Of a stretch of 64,000 nt of DNA, positions 1-9,201 are shown piece after piece. The notes beneath the pieces are model-generated. The model had not been told where the DNA came from. It ran no database searches and worked only from the letters and a program-made list of their open reading frames with translations. Where the stretch lies: NCBI RefSeq assembly GCF_029846715.1, contig NZ_JARVWW010000022.1, positions 1 to 64,000 of the forward strand, read 5' to 3'. Position 1 is the stretch's first letter; each line of letters starts with the position of its first letter. The position numbers and the translations under genes were made by a program. This stretch comes from Bradyrhizobium nivariense. GTDB taxonomy: Bacteria; Pseudomonadota; Alphaproteobacteria; Rhizobiales; Xanthobacteraceae.

Positions 1-66
1 AGCCTTGACGACCGCACCCCGGATCAAGCCTACTTCGATCTTCCTCCGCTCCGCGCGGCGGCCTAA
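1..66 (+). mobile_element. IS3-family transposase, C-terminal tail
   Basis: Reading frame 1 is open from the window edge to TAA at 64-66. It encodes a tail containing DRTPDQAYF and ending in an Ala-rich stretch. This is the characteristic end of the DDE integrase domain of IS3-family transposases, where a GRTPxxAYF-type motif lies just before the stop. Only the last 21 residues are inside the window, so it cannot be said whether the element is intact upstream. Confidence 0.7.
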
Positions 67-101
67 CACCGGCAGAGTCTCCACTTATCGACGCGGAATT
101 T

Positions 102-365
102 TTGTTCAGACAATCGGGACCGGCTCTGCTGTCGGTGGTACCGGCCAACGTCTACGGTTACGCTGCGCTTGTGGCGTACTCGCTGCACCAGCCATCCGCA
201 GCGCCGGCCACCGGCCCATTGCAGAACCTGGTTTCGCCCTCCTTCGCCAACCCGCTGGTCTTGCTCATTGTCTCGATGGTGATCGGAGCCCTGTTCGGCT
301 ATGCCTCGGACCAGCTCGCGAAGGCGCTGCCCACAAGACTGCCGACCAGGGCGGCGCACACATAA
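102..365 (+). CDS. Small membrane protein, probably a fragment
   Basis: The 87-residue frame starts at TTG. It has two hydrophobic segments, at roughly residues 8-28 and 51-70, separated by a Pro/Ala-rich loop, and a short polar tail. No recognisable family. The region begins only about 35 bases after the transposase stop and has no clear ribosome binding site. It may therefore be the 3' part of a longer membrane protein cut by the upstream insertion element. Function unknown. Confidence 0.35.
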   Translation: MFRQSGPALLSVVPANVYGYAALVAYSLHQPSAAPATGPLQNLVSPSFANPLVLLIVSMVIGALFGYASDQLAKALPTRLPTRAAHT

Positions 366-687
366 CCGAAGCACGGCGTTTTGTGCCCGGTCCCAATTCC
401 GGCATCGACTCGGTCCCAAGGTCGATGGATAACCGATCGCGGCGTCCCGTCGATTTCCGGTACATGGCTAGCGCCCGCAAAGCGCCCCCTGATTGATATT
501 GCAAGTGAGAAGCGATTTCCGCTTCAGCCTCGCGTTCCCATCTTGCAGCTTCGGCGAGCCATATGAAACGTTTGGCCGGATCGCACACTGCACCCGCGAA
601 AGCCCCTCGTGAGGGCTTGGCTACCGCACGTCCGGTGGTATTCGCGGTGCCGCTTCTGGATCTCGCAAAGAGCGCCAGGGGGTGATC

Positions 688-990
688 TCATGGTTTGAAT
701 TTATCGTTTTCCGCCGCGGTATCGTCGTCGGTAGCCTTTTCGGCGGCCACCAATTCCTGGGCAAGGCCGCGCCGAAAATCACGCTCCGCTGTTTCCATCA
801 GCCCGGCCACCAAACCTTCCGGCACTCCGTCGATCGCAGCATCTTGATAGACTTCGGAGTCGACTGAATAAGTGAAGCCATTTGCCGGGATGCCCTCGAC
901 GAAAATGCGAACTTTCCAACCGTTTAACGTCCGGATCGCGCGAACTTCGTAGACCTTGCCGCCGTGTTCGAAGGTCGTAGCCTTTTGCAT
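688..990 (-). CDS. Hypothetical protein, 100 aa
   Basis: The ATG at 990 was chosen because a GGAGAG box lies about six bases upstream; the frame stays open further upstream but without such a signal. The product is small and acidic. It begins MQKATTFEHGGKVYEVRAIR, continues with a pattern suggesting short beta strands, and ends in a charged helix rich in Ala, Glu and Asp. I do not recognise a named family. Codon use is normal for the high-GC host, which supports a real gene. It lies on the same strand as the HhH-domain gene that begins about 700 bases upstream. Confidence 0.55.
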   Translation of the reverse strand: MQKATTFEHGGKVYEVRAIRTLNGWKVRIFVEGIPANGFTYSVDSEVYQDAAIDGVPEGLVAGLMETAERDFRRGLAQELVAAEKATDDDTAAENDKFKP

Positions 991-1101
991 CGCACTCTCC
1001 AACTGCCATGGCGGGCACCGCGCAAACGCACAAAACTCCCCGGCGGGGAACAAATCAGCAAATCAGGCGGGCTTTTTGCCCAAGGGTCTAACCCCGTCAG
1101 T

Positions 1102-1698
1102 CTACGGCAAGCCCAATTTCTTGCGGAGATCAGAGAGCGCGCCCTTTCCAAAATTGATCAGTGTCTCGTCCGATATTTCGCGCACCTCGCCAACGGTTTT
1201 CAGGTCGGCTGCTCGGAGAGCGTTCTGGCTCATGGTGGAAAACAATACGCGTTCAATCGGCGTATCGTCAGGCAGTTCTGGAGCGGGAGCGAGCATCGGA
1301 CCCTCGGTCGCCTCTCGAACCAGGCGTTCTTTGCGGAGGCGCTCCAGATTTTCATGGAATGCTGTTTGGGCTTCTTCATGGTCGGCGATCGCCTCTTGCG
1401 CCTCCCGCACTCTGAGAGCTTTTCGCTCAGCAGCAGACAATCCAGGATCGGTGCTTTTCTCGTCGTCGGGCATTTCCCCTTTGTCTTTGGCATTCACTCC
1501 AAGCCCGCGCGTAAGCGATAGGTAACTCAGCAGCCAACTCCTGACGGTTTGATATGGGTCTGCGCTGTCGTTAGAGAATTTGTATTTGTCTTTTATCTGC
1601 ATCGCGAACGCTTCGGCCTGCTCGTCCGTTTGTCGCCGTTCCTTCGGAAGTGAGCGCCACTCCCGAATGATATCGTGTCTAGCACCGACCCGTTTCAT
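1102..1698 (-). CDS. Protein with RNA-polymerase-alpha-CTD-like HhH domain
   Basis: 198 residues, with GAAGGGGAG directly before the ATG. Residues 1-60 look helical and basic. A charged coiled-coil-like segment (Ala, Glu and Arg rich, about 85-125) follows, then a Pro-rich linker. Residues about 148-198 resemble the C-terminal domain of the RNA polymerase alpha subunit: LSxxxxNALRxAxLxTVGEV, then a helix-hairpin-helix turn around NFGKGALSDLRKKLGL. In alpha CTD this fold binds DNA and activators. The match is by eye. The protein could be a nucleoid-associated or transcription-linked DNA-binding protein; its role is unknown. Confidence 0.65.
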   Translation of the reverse strand: MKRVGARHDIIREWRSLPKERRQTDEQAEAFAMQIKDKYKFSNDSADPYQTVRSWLLSYLSLTRGLGVNAKDKGEMPDDEKSTDPGLSAAERKALRVREAQEAIADHEEAQTAFHENLERLRKERLVREATEGPMLAPAPELPDDTPIERVLFSTMSQNALRAADLKTVGEVREISDETLINFGKGALSDLRKKLGLP

Positions 1699-2258
1699 CT
1701 CCCCTTCGCCTTCAGCCCTAACCCCTGATTACGCGACGTGGCCACCACTATCTTCAACCGGGCGGCGCGGTTGCGGACCTCTGCCATGCTGCGGTGCCAT
1801 CGCGTGCACTTGGGACGCGCCTAGTCGTCGGGCGCGTCCCCTAGCCGCAACGCACTGTGACGGCGACACTTATGCCCGTCAACGCTAGCTTTCGAAGGCG
1901 CTCGTCTTCCTCCGGCGTGCATGGAGGGCTTCCGACCGCCGGGGGTCATTTCTTCGCCCGAGCGACTGCGAGGCCCCTTCATTTCGATGCCTGAGCAATC
2001 TTGTGCTCCAAGTGGTCCGTCTCGTGATCGCGGCGGAGTTGGCTTAGCGAAGTCTCATTGAGATGAAACATTACTTCACTCAGTTTCGCGGTTTCCGGAT
2101 ACCCGGCCGCAAAACCCTACCCGTAAACTTTTCGCAGCGTGCGCTGAGAAGCCGCGACAGCAATAGATAACGCGCTGCAACATCCCATCCTTGCCAGCTA
2201 CCGGGCCTCAGGATTCCGTTTCTCGCGGTGGAAAGACGCACCAGCGGCGTTCCCGGAG
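1699..2258. other. Intergenic, no gene recognised
   Basis: About 560 bases in which I see no convincing coding frame, RNA gene or insertion element. The stretch next to the 198-aa gene is GC-rich; the rest has mixed composition. Confidence 0.4.
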
Positions 2259-2492
2259 TCAGCGCGAGGCATCGGCCTCAATAAGAGTGCGGATGCGCTC
2301 GCGATCAATCGCAATCCGCTGTAAGCCGTCATCGGTCAGAACGAGCCCACCCAAGACTTCCTTGGCATAGCCAATGTCCTTTAGCCGGGATTGGACGCGG
2401 TACGGAATGTGGCGCGTGGCTGGATGCACCGCGATTTGCCGCAAAGCCTCAAGTTCAGGGTCGGTTAGCTTCGGAGGAAGAATTTGATCCAT
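2259..2492 (-). CDS. Small hypothetical protein, winged-helix-like
   Basis: 77 residues beginning MDQILPPKLTDPELEALRQI. The order of predicted elements is helix, then PYRVQSRLKDIGYAKE, then a two-strand hairpin LGGLVLTDDGLQRIAI. This resembles the small winged-helix proteins common in Bradyrhizobium, whose wing reads LTxxGxxR. No catalytic residues are apparent. DNA binding is an inference from pattern only. It stands alone, with no same-strand neighbour close enough to form an operon. Confidence 0.55.
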   Translation of the reverse strand: MDQILPPKLTDPELEALRQIAVHPATRHIPYRVQSRLKDIGYAKEVLGGLVLTDDGLQRIAIDRERIRTLIEADASR

Positions 2493-2883
2493 CCTGCAAA
2501 TATGCGCCTACGGCGCATCCGATCAAGCCGCATTCGCCGCCTTATTCAAACTGATCCGCTACCCAATCTCCCCCGAGATCGCGCAATGCTGGCTCGAGGG
2601 CATGTGCATCGTTGCGAAACCAGCACCAGCATCCCGCTTGATGCCATCCGCTGCTCGCGCGATACGCCGATCTGGACACTTGAGGGTTGTTCCGATGCCG
2701 ATCCAGCGGAACACGACGTCGCTATAAGCCGCCGGTCCACATGATCAAGCTGACGACGGAGCGCGAAATCACGCCATAGGTCTGGGTTCATCCGGAGGAT
2801 GACAGGTCACGCGTGGTCGCGTCCACGGCCAGCCCCGCACGACCATCGTCGAGGCGAAACTTCGCGTCTAGGGCTATGCATAG

Positions 2884-3153
2884 CAATGGTCACGGTAGGG
2901 ACGGCCGTTGCCAGCCGCCCCCGTGCAGATCCCGGCGTGCGCTGCTAACGCACCGGGCTCCTCCCTCGGGTTCTTGCGTCGAAGCGGTGACAAGGCAGCG
3001 GGTGTTGGTTCTGATTGGCGGAAAGAAGCGGGCGACGAACTGGATGAACCTCTCCCAGCTGAGGCGTGCCGTTTGGCTGCGTCGCCTGAGCGATGCGAGC
3101 CAGAGCCGCTTCACCTTGTTGAAGAACCACCACAGGCTCGGGTGGTTAGCCAC
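2884..3153 (-). mobile_element. Group II intron reverse transcriptase/maturase, C-terminal remnant
   Basis: Reading leftward from 3153, the frame gives WLASLRRRSQTARLSWERF, typical of the maturase/thumb region of group II intron-encoded proteins. A proline-rich FPPIR segment follows. The closing GGARCVSSARRDLHGGG resembles their usual C-terminus. A parallel frame carries HRFDARTRGRSPVR, so a frameshift sits near 2990. The RT catalytic domain (YADD) is absent. The remnant begins within about 15 bases of the prkA stop, so the intron has displaced whatever followed prkA. Confidence 0.65.
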
Positions 3154-3166
3154 CCTTGCATTTGCC

Positions 3167-5110
3167 TCAGCCGGCTTGCTTCACCCGCATGTACCATTCG
3201 ACGAGGCGGCGAACCTGACGCCCGGTATAGCCGCGTCCCACCATGCGCGCGACAAACTCGCCGTGCTTCTTTTCGGTATCGCCGTCCTTTTTCGAGCCAA
3301 ACGAGATAACCGGAAGAAGGTCTTCGACCTGCGAAAATATCCGTTTCTCGATGACTTCTCGAATCTTTTCATAGCTGGTCCAGGACGGGTTTTTGCCGCT
3401 GTTCTGTGCCCTCGACCGCAGCGAGAACTTGACGACCTCGTTGCGGAAGTCCTTCGGGCTGGCGATGCCCGCAGGCTTCTCGATCTTGGTCAGTTCCTGG
3501 TCGAGAAGGTTGCGATTGAGCATCTGGCCGGTAACAGGGTCCTTGAAGTCCTGATCTTCGATCCAGGCATCGGCATAATCCACGTAGCGATCGAACAGGT
3601 TTTGACCGTAATCCGAATAGGATTCCAGATAGGCTTTCTGGATCTCATGGCCGATGAATTCCGCATAGCGCGGCACGAGCTCGGCCTTGATGAATTCGAG
3701 ATAACGCTTTTCGACTTCCTCAGGAACCTGCTCACGGCGGATCGAATGCTCGAGCACATACATCAGATGGACGGGATCGGCGCCAAGTTCCGCGGTATCG
3801 TGGTTGTAGGTCGCGGCTAAGACCTTGAACGCAAAGCGCGTCGAGACGCCGGCCATGCCTTCGTCGACGCCGGCAGCATCCTTGTATTCCTGGACGCTGC
3901 GGGCCTTCGGATCGGATTCCTTGAGGCTTTCACCGTCATAGACCCGCATTTTCGCGAACAGGGTAGAGTTTTCGTGCTTGCGAAGACGTGACATCACCGA
4001 GAAGCGCGCGAGCGTTTCCAGGGTTGCCGGCGCACACGGCGCGGAAGCGAGTTCCGATCCCTGGATAAGTTTCTCATAGATCTTCTGCTCCTCGGTCACC
4101 CGCAAGCAGTACGGCACCTTGATCACGCAGATGCGATCGATGAAGGCTTCGTTCTTTTTGTTGGCCTTGAAGCTTTGCCATTCGGCCTCGTTCGAATGCG
4201 CGAGAATGACACCGGTGAATGGAATGGCCCCGATATTTTCGGTACCGATGTAGTTGCCTTCCTGGGTCGCCGTTAACAGCGGGTGCAGCGTCTTGATCGG
4301 CGCCTTGAACATCTCGACGAATTCGAGGACGCCCTGGTTGGAGCGATTCAAGCCGCCGGAATAGCTATAGGCATCAGGGTCGTTCTGGGCGAAGGTCTCC
4401 AGCTTGCGAATGTCGACCTTGCCGACCAGCGAGGAGATGTCCTGATTGTTCTCGTCGCCAGGCTCGGTTTTCGCGACCGCGATCTGCCGCAAGCGCGAGG
4501 GCTGGATTTTGGCGACCCGGAATCGTGAAATGTCGCCGCCGAATGCTTCCAGCCGTTTGTAGCACCACGGACTCATCAGTCCATGGAGGCGACGGCGCGG
4601 AATACCGTACTTTTCTTCAATCATCGGCCCCAGAGATTCCGGATCGAACAAACTCAGGGGGCTCTCGAACACTGGACTGAGTTCGTCGCCGGCCTTCAGC
4701 ACGTAGATGGGATGGACTTCCATCAACGATTTCAGCCGCTCCGCCAGCGACGATTTTCCACCGCCCACCGGCCCCAGCAGATAGAGAATCTGCTTGCGCT
4801 CTTCCAGACCTTGAGCTGCGTGCCGGAAGAAGCCGACGATGCGCTCGATGGTTTCTTCCATGCCATAGAATCCGGCGAAGGCCGGATAGGCGCGCATGGT
4901 CCTGTTCAAAAAGATACGGCCAAGGCGGGCGTCCTTGGCCGTATCAATCATTTGAGGCTCACCGATCGCAGCTAGCAGGCGCTCGGCCGCATTGGCATAT
5001 CGCATCGGATCGCCTCGACACGATTCCAGATAACCCGCCATCGACGTGTCGGTTTCGCTTCGAACCTCAAAGGACCGAGCGAAAGCATTGAACAGAGAAT
5101 CGTTGTACAT
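3167..5110 (-). CDS. prkA: PrkA family serine protein kinase (AAA+)
   Basis: 647 residues. The ATG at 5110 was chosen because GAGGAGAGG lies just upstream and MYNDSLFNAF is where family members start. The N-terminal AAA module has a Walker A, LLGPVGGGKSS, near residue 105. Segments near 270-320 (LLTATQEGNYIGTENIGAIPF, LAHSNEAEW) are diagnostic of PrkA. The C-terminus YTGRQVRRLVEWYMRVKQ is complete. PrkA proteins are cytosolic stress- and starvation-linked kinases, usually encoded with yeaH (DUF444) and spoVR. Neither partner is present here; the downstream side is occupied by an intron remnant. Identity is firm; activity without its partners is uncertain. Confidence 0.93.
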   Translation of the reverse strand: MYNDSLFNAFARSFEVRSETDTSMAGYLESCRGDPMRYANAAERLLAAIGEPQMIDTAKDARLGRIFLNRTMRAYPAFAGFYGMEETIERIVGFFRHAAQGLEERKQILYLLGPVGGGKSSLAERLKSLMEVHPIYVLKAGDELSPVFESPLSLFDPESLGPMIEEKYGIPRRRLHGLMSPWCYKRLEAFGGDISRFRVAKIQPSRLRQIAVAKTEPGDENNQDISSLVGKVDIRKLETFAQNDPDAYSYSGGLNRSNQGVLEFVEMFKAPIKTLHPLLTATQEGNYIGTENIGAIPFTGVILAHSNEAEWQSFKANKKNEAFIDRICVIKVPYCLRVTEEQKIYEKLIQGSELASAPCAPATLETLARFSVMSRLRKHENSTLFAKMRVYDGESLKESDPKARSVQEYKDAAGVDEGMAGVSTRFAFKVLAATYNHDTAELGADPVHLMYVLEHSIRREQVPEEVEKRYLEFIKAELVPRYAEFIGHEIQKAYLESYSDYGQNLFDRYVDYADAWIEDQDFKDPVTGQMLNRNLLDQELTKIEKPAGIASPKDFRNEVVKFSLRSRAQNSGKNPSWTSYEKIREVIEKRIFSQVEDLLPVISFGSKKDGDTEKKHGEFVARMVGRGYTGRQVRRLVEWYMRVKQAG

Positions 5111-5289
5111 GATACCTCTCCTCATGAGGTAAACTGCTGGAACGCGCGGCAAAGTCCGACGGCCGACCGAACAGATCGTCCGACTGCCGGAATCAGTTAG
5201 GATCGCGCGGTATCAACTAGTCAACGACTTGCTGCTTGGCCGTGGACGCGCGAAAATCCCGGGGTGGTTATCTTATGGCCCGAGCAAAT

Positions 5290-5449
5290 CTAATCGGCGT
5301 AGGCCGCCCTAGCCGCGAATTTTTTGGCCTTCGGGCGCTTCGACCCGTTCTCCGCGCGGGGCCGCGTGTTGCGGACGGCCTCGGTCATCATCTGGCGCAG
5401 CTCGGCCTTCGTCTTCGGCGGCTCGCGCGTAAAGCTAGATTTTTGCCAT
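5290..5449 (-). pseudogene. Small basic hypothetical protein, probably frameshifted
   Basis: The minus strand encodes KSSFTREPPKTKAELRQMM followed by a basic Ala/Lys-rich tail. This resembles short rhizobial proteins that begin MAKSS. An ATG at 5449 starts MAK but runs into TAG after an AAAAA run; dropping one A would join it to the frame. It may be a decayed gene or a sequence error in the homopolymer. Function unknown. Confidence 0.3.
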
Positions 5450-5737
5450 TGGGTTACGGTCACTATGTGGGGATGCCCGAGGGAGAAGTAAATGCCACTG
5501 GGGCCGCAAAATAAGGGGCAGCCGACATCAACTATTTTGAGGATAATCCACGTCCGCTCCGGAGCACTTAACGCACTCAAGCGAGACATCGCGCTAACTC
5601 CGAAATTGCCACGAAGCGACCCATGCACCGCAGCAATTACCGCTGCTATTCAATCACCTCGGCGCGGGCGGGCAGCGAAGGTGGGATCGTGAGGCCGAGC
5701 GCCTTCGGCCCAAATCGTTTTCCAGACGAGGACGTTC

Positions 5738-6195
5738 TCAGTTTGGTGGGGGAGCAACGACAAACTCCGAGGTGAGCGTGACCCTGGCGTTAATGGAATT
5801 TGCGATGAAGCAGTGGGCTTCGACGCCTTCCATGGTTTTGCGGGCAGGCTCGAGTTCGGCGTCGCTCTTGACGGTGACGCGGGGTCGGACGTGACTTCGG
5901 TGACGTGGTGCTTCCCCTCGACGTTCTCGAGCAAGCCTTCGGCTTCGCTTTCATATCCGACCGGGGTCAGGCCTCGGGCTTGAGCGAGCGTGAGGAATGT
6001 CAGCATCATGCACGTATTGAGCGAGCCGACGAGCAGCTCTTCGGGCGCCCAGACGTCCGGCTCACCTTCGAACTCCGGCGGGCTGCCGACGACGATGTTC
6101 GGTCTTCCCACTGCCGAAAGCATACCGTGCCGCGCCGAACTCCAGGTGGTTTCGGCCTTATAGCGAAAAAATTTGTACGCTCTCTTTTGCGCCAC
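5738..6195 (-). pseudogene. OsmC family protein, one frameshift
   Basis: Residues 1-95 read as an OsmC/Ohr-like protein: MAQKRAYKF, VGSPPEFEG, APEELLVGSLNTCMMLTFL and ENVEGKHHVTEV. The conserved Cys lies in the LNTCMM helix. Right after HHVTEV (near 5895) the frame shifts. Adding one base restores VRPRVTVKSDAELEPARK and EAHCFIANSINARVTLTSE, with the second conserved Cys, ending at TGA 5738-5740. OsmC proteins are thiol peroxidases that reduce organic hydroperoxides. Either a recent pseudogene or a one-base sequence error; the otherwise intact halves favour a very recent event. Confidence 0.8.
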
Positions 6196-6885
6196 GAAAA
6201 CCTCCGCGGCCTCCGGTCGCGGAGGGCGCTCGCAGTACCCTTCACTCCTTCGGCAATCTCTTACGCACGGGCCCTCTAGCCGTGTAGAGCCTAGCAGAAA
6301 CTTCCGCTATCGAGCAGACCCGACTGACACTTCTGGGGGAATGGCCGGTCTGGGTCAGAGCCGGGAGTGCGGCCGTTTCCGCGCAATCCATCCAACAAGC
6401 AGACATTTATTGGACCGACTTACACTTCGCATCAGTGCCTGAAGTAGCCATCCAACCATTGGCATCCGAGCGGCTGAAATCGACCCGTTCCGGAAGTTCG
6501 ACGAGCGAGCGCGCGATCCGCACTCTTGACCTTGAGCGGACATTGCGAGCCCGTTTCGGGCGCCCGTTACCAGACGCTCCAGGGAACCGGCGCTCGTGAC
6601 CCATTCCGGGCGTGCAGCGCCCCTATAACACTTCAGCCCGTTCTCGCGCTTGCGAGATGGTGGGCTTCTCCATACCTAGGCTCGAAGGGAGCAATCCCGA
6701 GGGAAAGGGATCGGGCGCAAGGCCGACAGCGCGGTTGCTCGCCTCCGCCGAGGCTGGCCGACACGGGTAGAGCGGTCTGGGAGTCTGGCGAGCGACGCGA
6801 AGCAGGGGCGCCCTGACATCGATGCCAGGCTCCTCTGCCGACGCGGAGTTGGGGCCTCGTGCCGAGATCATGAAAAGGTCAGGCC
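6196..6885. other. Intergenic, no gene recognised
   Basis: Roughly 690 bases between osmC and the Mth938-domain gene. I see no frame with plausible protein character on either strand and no insertion element ends. It probably contains the promoters of the two flanking genes, which point away from each other. Confidence 0.4.
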
Positions 6886-7242
6886 ATGGAGATCGAACGC
6901 ACTACATTCGGCACCATTACGATTGACGGAAAGACCTATGAACACGACGTGATCATTCGTCTGTCCGGCGAAGTGGCAAGGCGGAAGAAAAAGCTGTCGA
7001 AGAAGTACTACGGCACCTCGCATGTCCTCTCGAAGGACGAAGCGAAGTTCGTCTTTGAGAACGGATGCGAGCAGCTAATTCTTGGCTCGGGTCAGATGGG
7101 CAACGTACATCTATCGCCGGAAGCTGAGGCGTATTTTGCGAAAAAGGGCTGCACGGTCCTGTTGCAGCCGACCCCCAAGGCGATTCTTACGTTCAACAAC
7201 TCGCATGCGAAGAAGATCGGACTTTTTCACGTTACCTGCTGA
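6886..7242 (+). CDS. Mth938-like domain protein (DUF498)
   Basis: 118 residues with AAAGG about eight bases before the ATG. The sequence has the marks of the Mth938/AAMDC/NDUFAF3 family: an early ITIDGKTYEHDVII hairpin, then LILGSGQMGNVHLSPEAEAY, VLLQPTPKAI and a C-terminal KKIGLFHVTC. The family fold is a compact alpha/beta domain with a conserved GxG pocket. Eukaryotic members assist complex I assembly; bacterial members are uncharacterised. The gene looks intact and monocistronic. The family call is confident, the role unknown. Confidence 0.85.
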   Translation: MEIERTTFGTITIDGKTYEHDVIIRLSGEVARRKKKLSKKYYGTSHVLSKDEAKFVFENGCEQLILGSGQMGNVHLSPEAEAYFAKKGCTVLLQPTPKAILTFNNSHAKKIGLFHVTC

Positions 7243-8186
7243 ATCGCGCCGGCCGCGACTCCGCTGCGGCGCATGAGCCCGACGATGTGTAGCGTAAAAT
7301 CGCAAGCGGTCGCGGGCTCTCAGCGTCTAGCGTGCAGCAGGCTCCGGCATCATAGCGCCACGGCGAAGCAATATTGCCCGTCGTCGTCGACCTGGCGCGC
7401 GAATGCACTTGGTGATCCTGAGCGTAAGCTCGCCAACTTGGTCGCCCGCCTCGCCTTCCCCAGAAAATCGTAGCCCGCCCCGGTTAGACCGGGACGGTGA
7501 GTGAGTTATAATGAAAGTGGGTGCGGGGAGGCGCAACCATTGATACCGACACTCGGTTCAAGTCGCGATCTGATCCAGGTCACCCCGTGCGTCCCGAACG
7601 CAGTGGGTATCTTCTAAGTTATTGATGTTTCTTGTGTGGCGGTCGTTCCCATCCCGTTTTGTTCATGTTCGTTTCACCCATTTCGTTGCGATTTCGTTGC
7701 GGCGTTTTCCAATGAGAACGCCACTCGTTGAGGCATCGATCCTGGCGTGGCACGCTATCTGAGTAGGTTCAAAATCAACGCCCCTAGAAGTTCGAGCATC
7801 GAGCCCGCCATATGTCAGCCTCGGCTGTGGCCTCGCCAGCTGAGCCGGCATCTAACTAGCTCCCCCGGTTCCTCCACGCGCGACGGAACTCTTGGAAAAG
7901 CCTTAGGCCCCAGTATCTCACGCATCCATCCGCCTCGTATCACGGGCGAGCAGGCGCTTTTTGCCGGCGACGTGAAGCACTATCCGCGCCAGGTGTACGA
8001 ACCCTCGCTCAATCCCTGCTTCTGCAAATTCCCGGAGGCAGCGTTACGCTCGCGCGACTTTCTCCGCGAGGATGCAGCTGAGCGCTGCGCGACCGTCTTC
8101 ACCATTTCGCACAGTCGTCCGTCGGCCGTATCGAGCGTCGCGGCGATGGCTTCGCCTGGCATTTCCTCTGACGAGAGGAGAGCGAC
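7243..8186. other. Intergenic, no intact gene
   Basis: About 940 bases with only short, unconvincing frames on both strands. No RNA gene, insertion-element end or intact coding frame is recognisable. It leads into the broken hydrolase at 8187. Confidence 0.35.
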
Positions 8187-8430
8187 CATGATTACGGCCT
8201 GTCCTTCATGGATCATCTCGCCGGGCACAGGTACGACGTCTTTGTGCTCGACGTGCGCGGCTATGCGGATCGACGCGCCCGCCCCAGATGGACGCACCGC
8301 CGGAGGAGTCTGAACCGCTTGTGCGCACCGAGGTGGGCGTGCGTAACCTTGCCAGCGCAGTCCAATACATCCTTAAGCAGCGCAACATCCCGCGGCTGAA
8401 TCTGGTTGCTATGTCCTGAGGCGGCTCGCT
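8187..8430 (+). pseudogene. Alpha/beta hydrolase fragment, frameshift and stop
   Basis: One frame gives YGLSFMDHLAGHRYDVFVLD, then VRGYA, the strand-turn-helix around the oxyanion region of alpha/beta hydrolases. Near 8265 it must shift frame to continue as STRPPQMDAPPEESEP, then VRNLASAVQYILKQRNIPRL and NLVAMS-stop-GGS. The stop is TGA at 8417-8419, where the family has Trp or another residue in the nucleophile elbow. Both N- and C-terminal parts are missing. This is a clear relic, not a functional gene. Confidence 0.55.
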
Positions 8431-8754
8431 GCCCGTGAAGCTGCCGTCATGGGCCCCTGACGCCTCCACGTCGATGAGGAGGGGCCACGCTGCCAGGTTC
8501 AGTAGCGAGACTGGCTTTGCGCGTCAGCCGACGAAGGATTGTACCTTCGCTGATAAAACGAGGATCGTAGCGATGGCGCGAAGTGGCGTGCCTTCAACGC
8601 GGCGTCAGTCGACGCCCACATCGACGAACCCGACAACCAAGTCCCGTAGCCTCCCCACGAAAACCAGCGGATGAATGTCGAGTCGACAGCGGTTCACGGA
8701 TACATCTAAGATGTAGAGGAAGTAAGTTCGCGGAAGCCGGGTACGGGTGGGGCG

Positions 8755-9201
8755 GTGAACTTCCAGGTGACGGTTCTCAAGTTACTAGTCAGCTATCCAG
8801 ACGGGTTCGCCGCCATGGCGGACCTTAAGCGCGATATGGCGATTCTGGCGACCAGCGGCCGGGACTGGGCCGAACGCACGAAGCGATTGGCGGCCCGCGT
8901 GCCCGACCTGGATATCTTCTCCCAAGGTCTCATCGAGCGGTTGAACGGCGGCTGGCGCATTACCGACAAGGGACGCGCGGTTCTCGCGACGATGGAGGCA
9001 CGGCCCACACCCGCCCAAGCAATGGAGCCAGCTCCCATCCGCACGGTCGAGGAGCCGACGCAGGCCCCGACTCTGTCACCATTGCCTTCGATGGCGCCAG
9101 TTCGGCGCAAGCGCGACCGAAAAGCGCCGCCAAACGGGACCCCGTACGGCGAAAACAGACAAGCGCGTCGTAACGAAGGTCGGTCGGGACCGGCAATCTA
9201 G
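8755..9201 (+). CDS. Hypothetical winged-helix-like protein, 148 aa
   Basis: Starts at GTG 8755 after a G-rich GGTGGGGCGGT leader. Residues 1-80 form a compact domain: VTVLKLLVSYPDGFAAMADL, TSGRDWAERTKRLAARV, then a wing-like GGWRITDKGRAVLATME. Similar proteins are common in Bradyrhizobium and resemble small winged-helix DNA-binding domains. Residues 85-148 are a Pro/Ala-rich, then basic, low-complexity tail. It stands alone, with no operon partner. Function unknown; DNA binding is inferred only from the WRITDKG wing pattern. Confidence 0.62.
   Translation: MNFQVTVLKLLVSYPDGFAAMADLKRDMAILATSGRDWAERTKRLAARVPDLDIFSQGLIERLNGGWRITDKGRAVLATMEARPTPAQAMEPAPIRTVEEPTQAPTLSPLPSMAPVRRKRDRKAPPNGTPYGENRQARRNEGRSGPAI

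Noticed and set aside
2813..3820. Long plus-strand open frame of 335 codons
   Set aside because: It runs antisense to the C-terminal part of prkA and the intron relic. Its composition is that of a shadow frame in high-GC DNA, while prkA has full family motifs.
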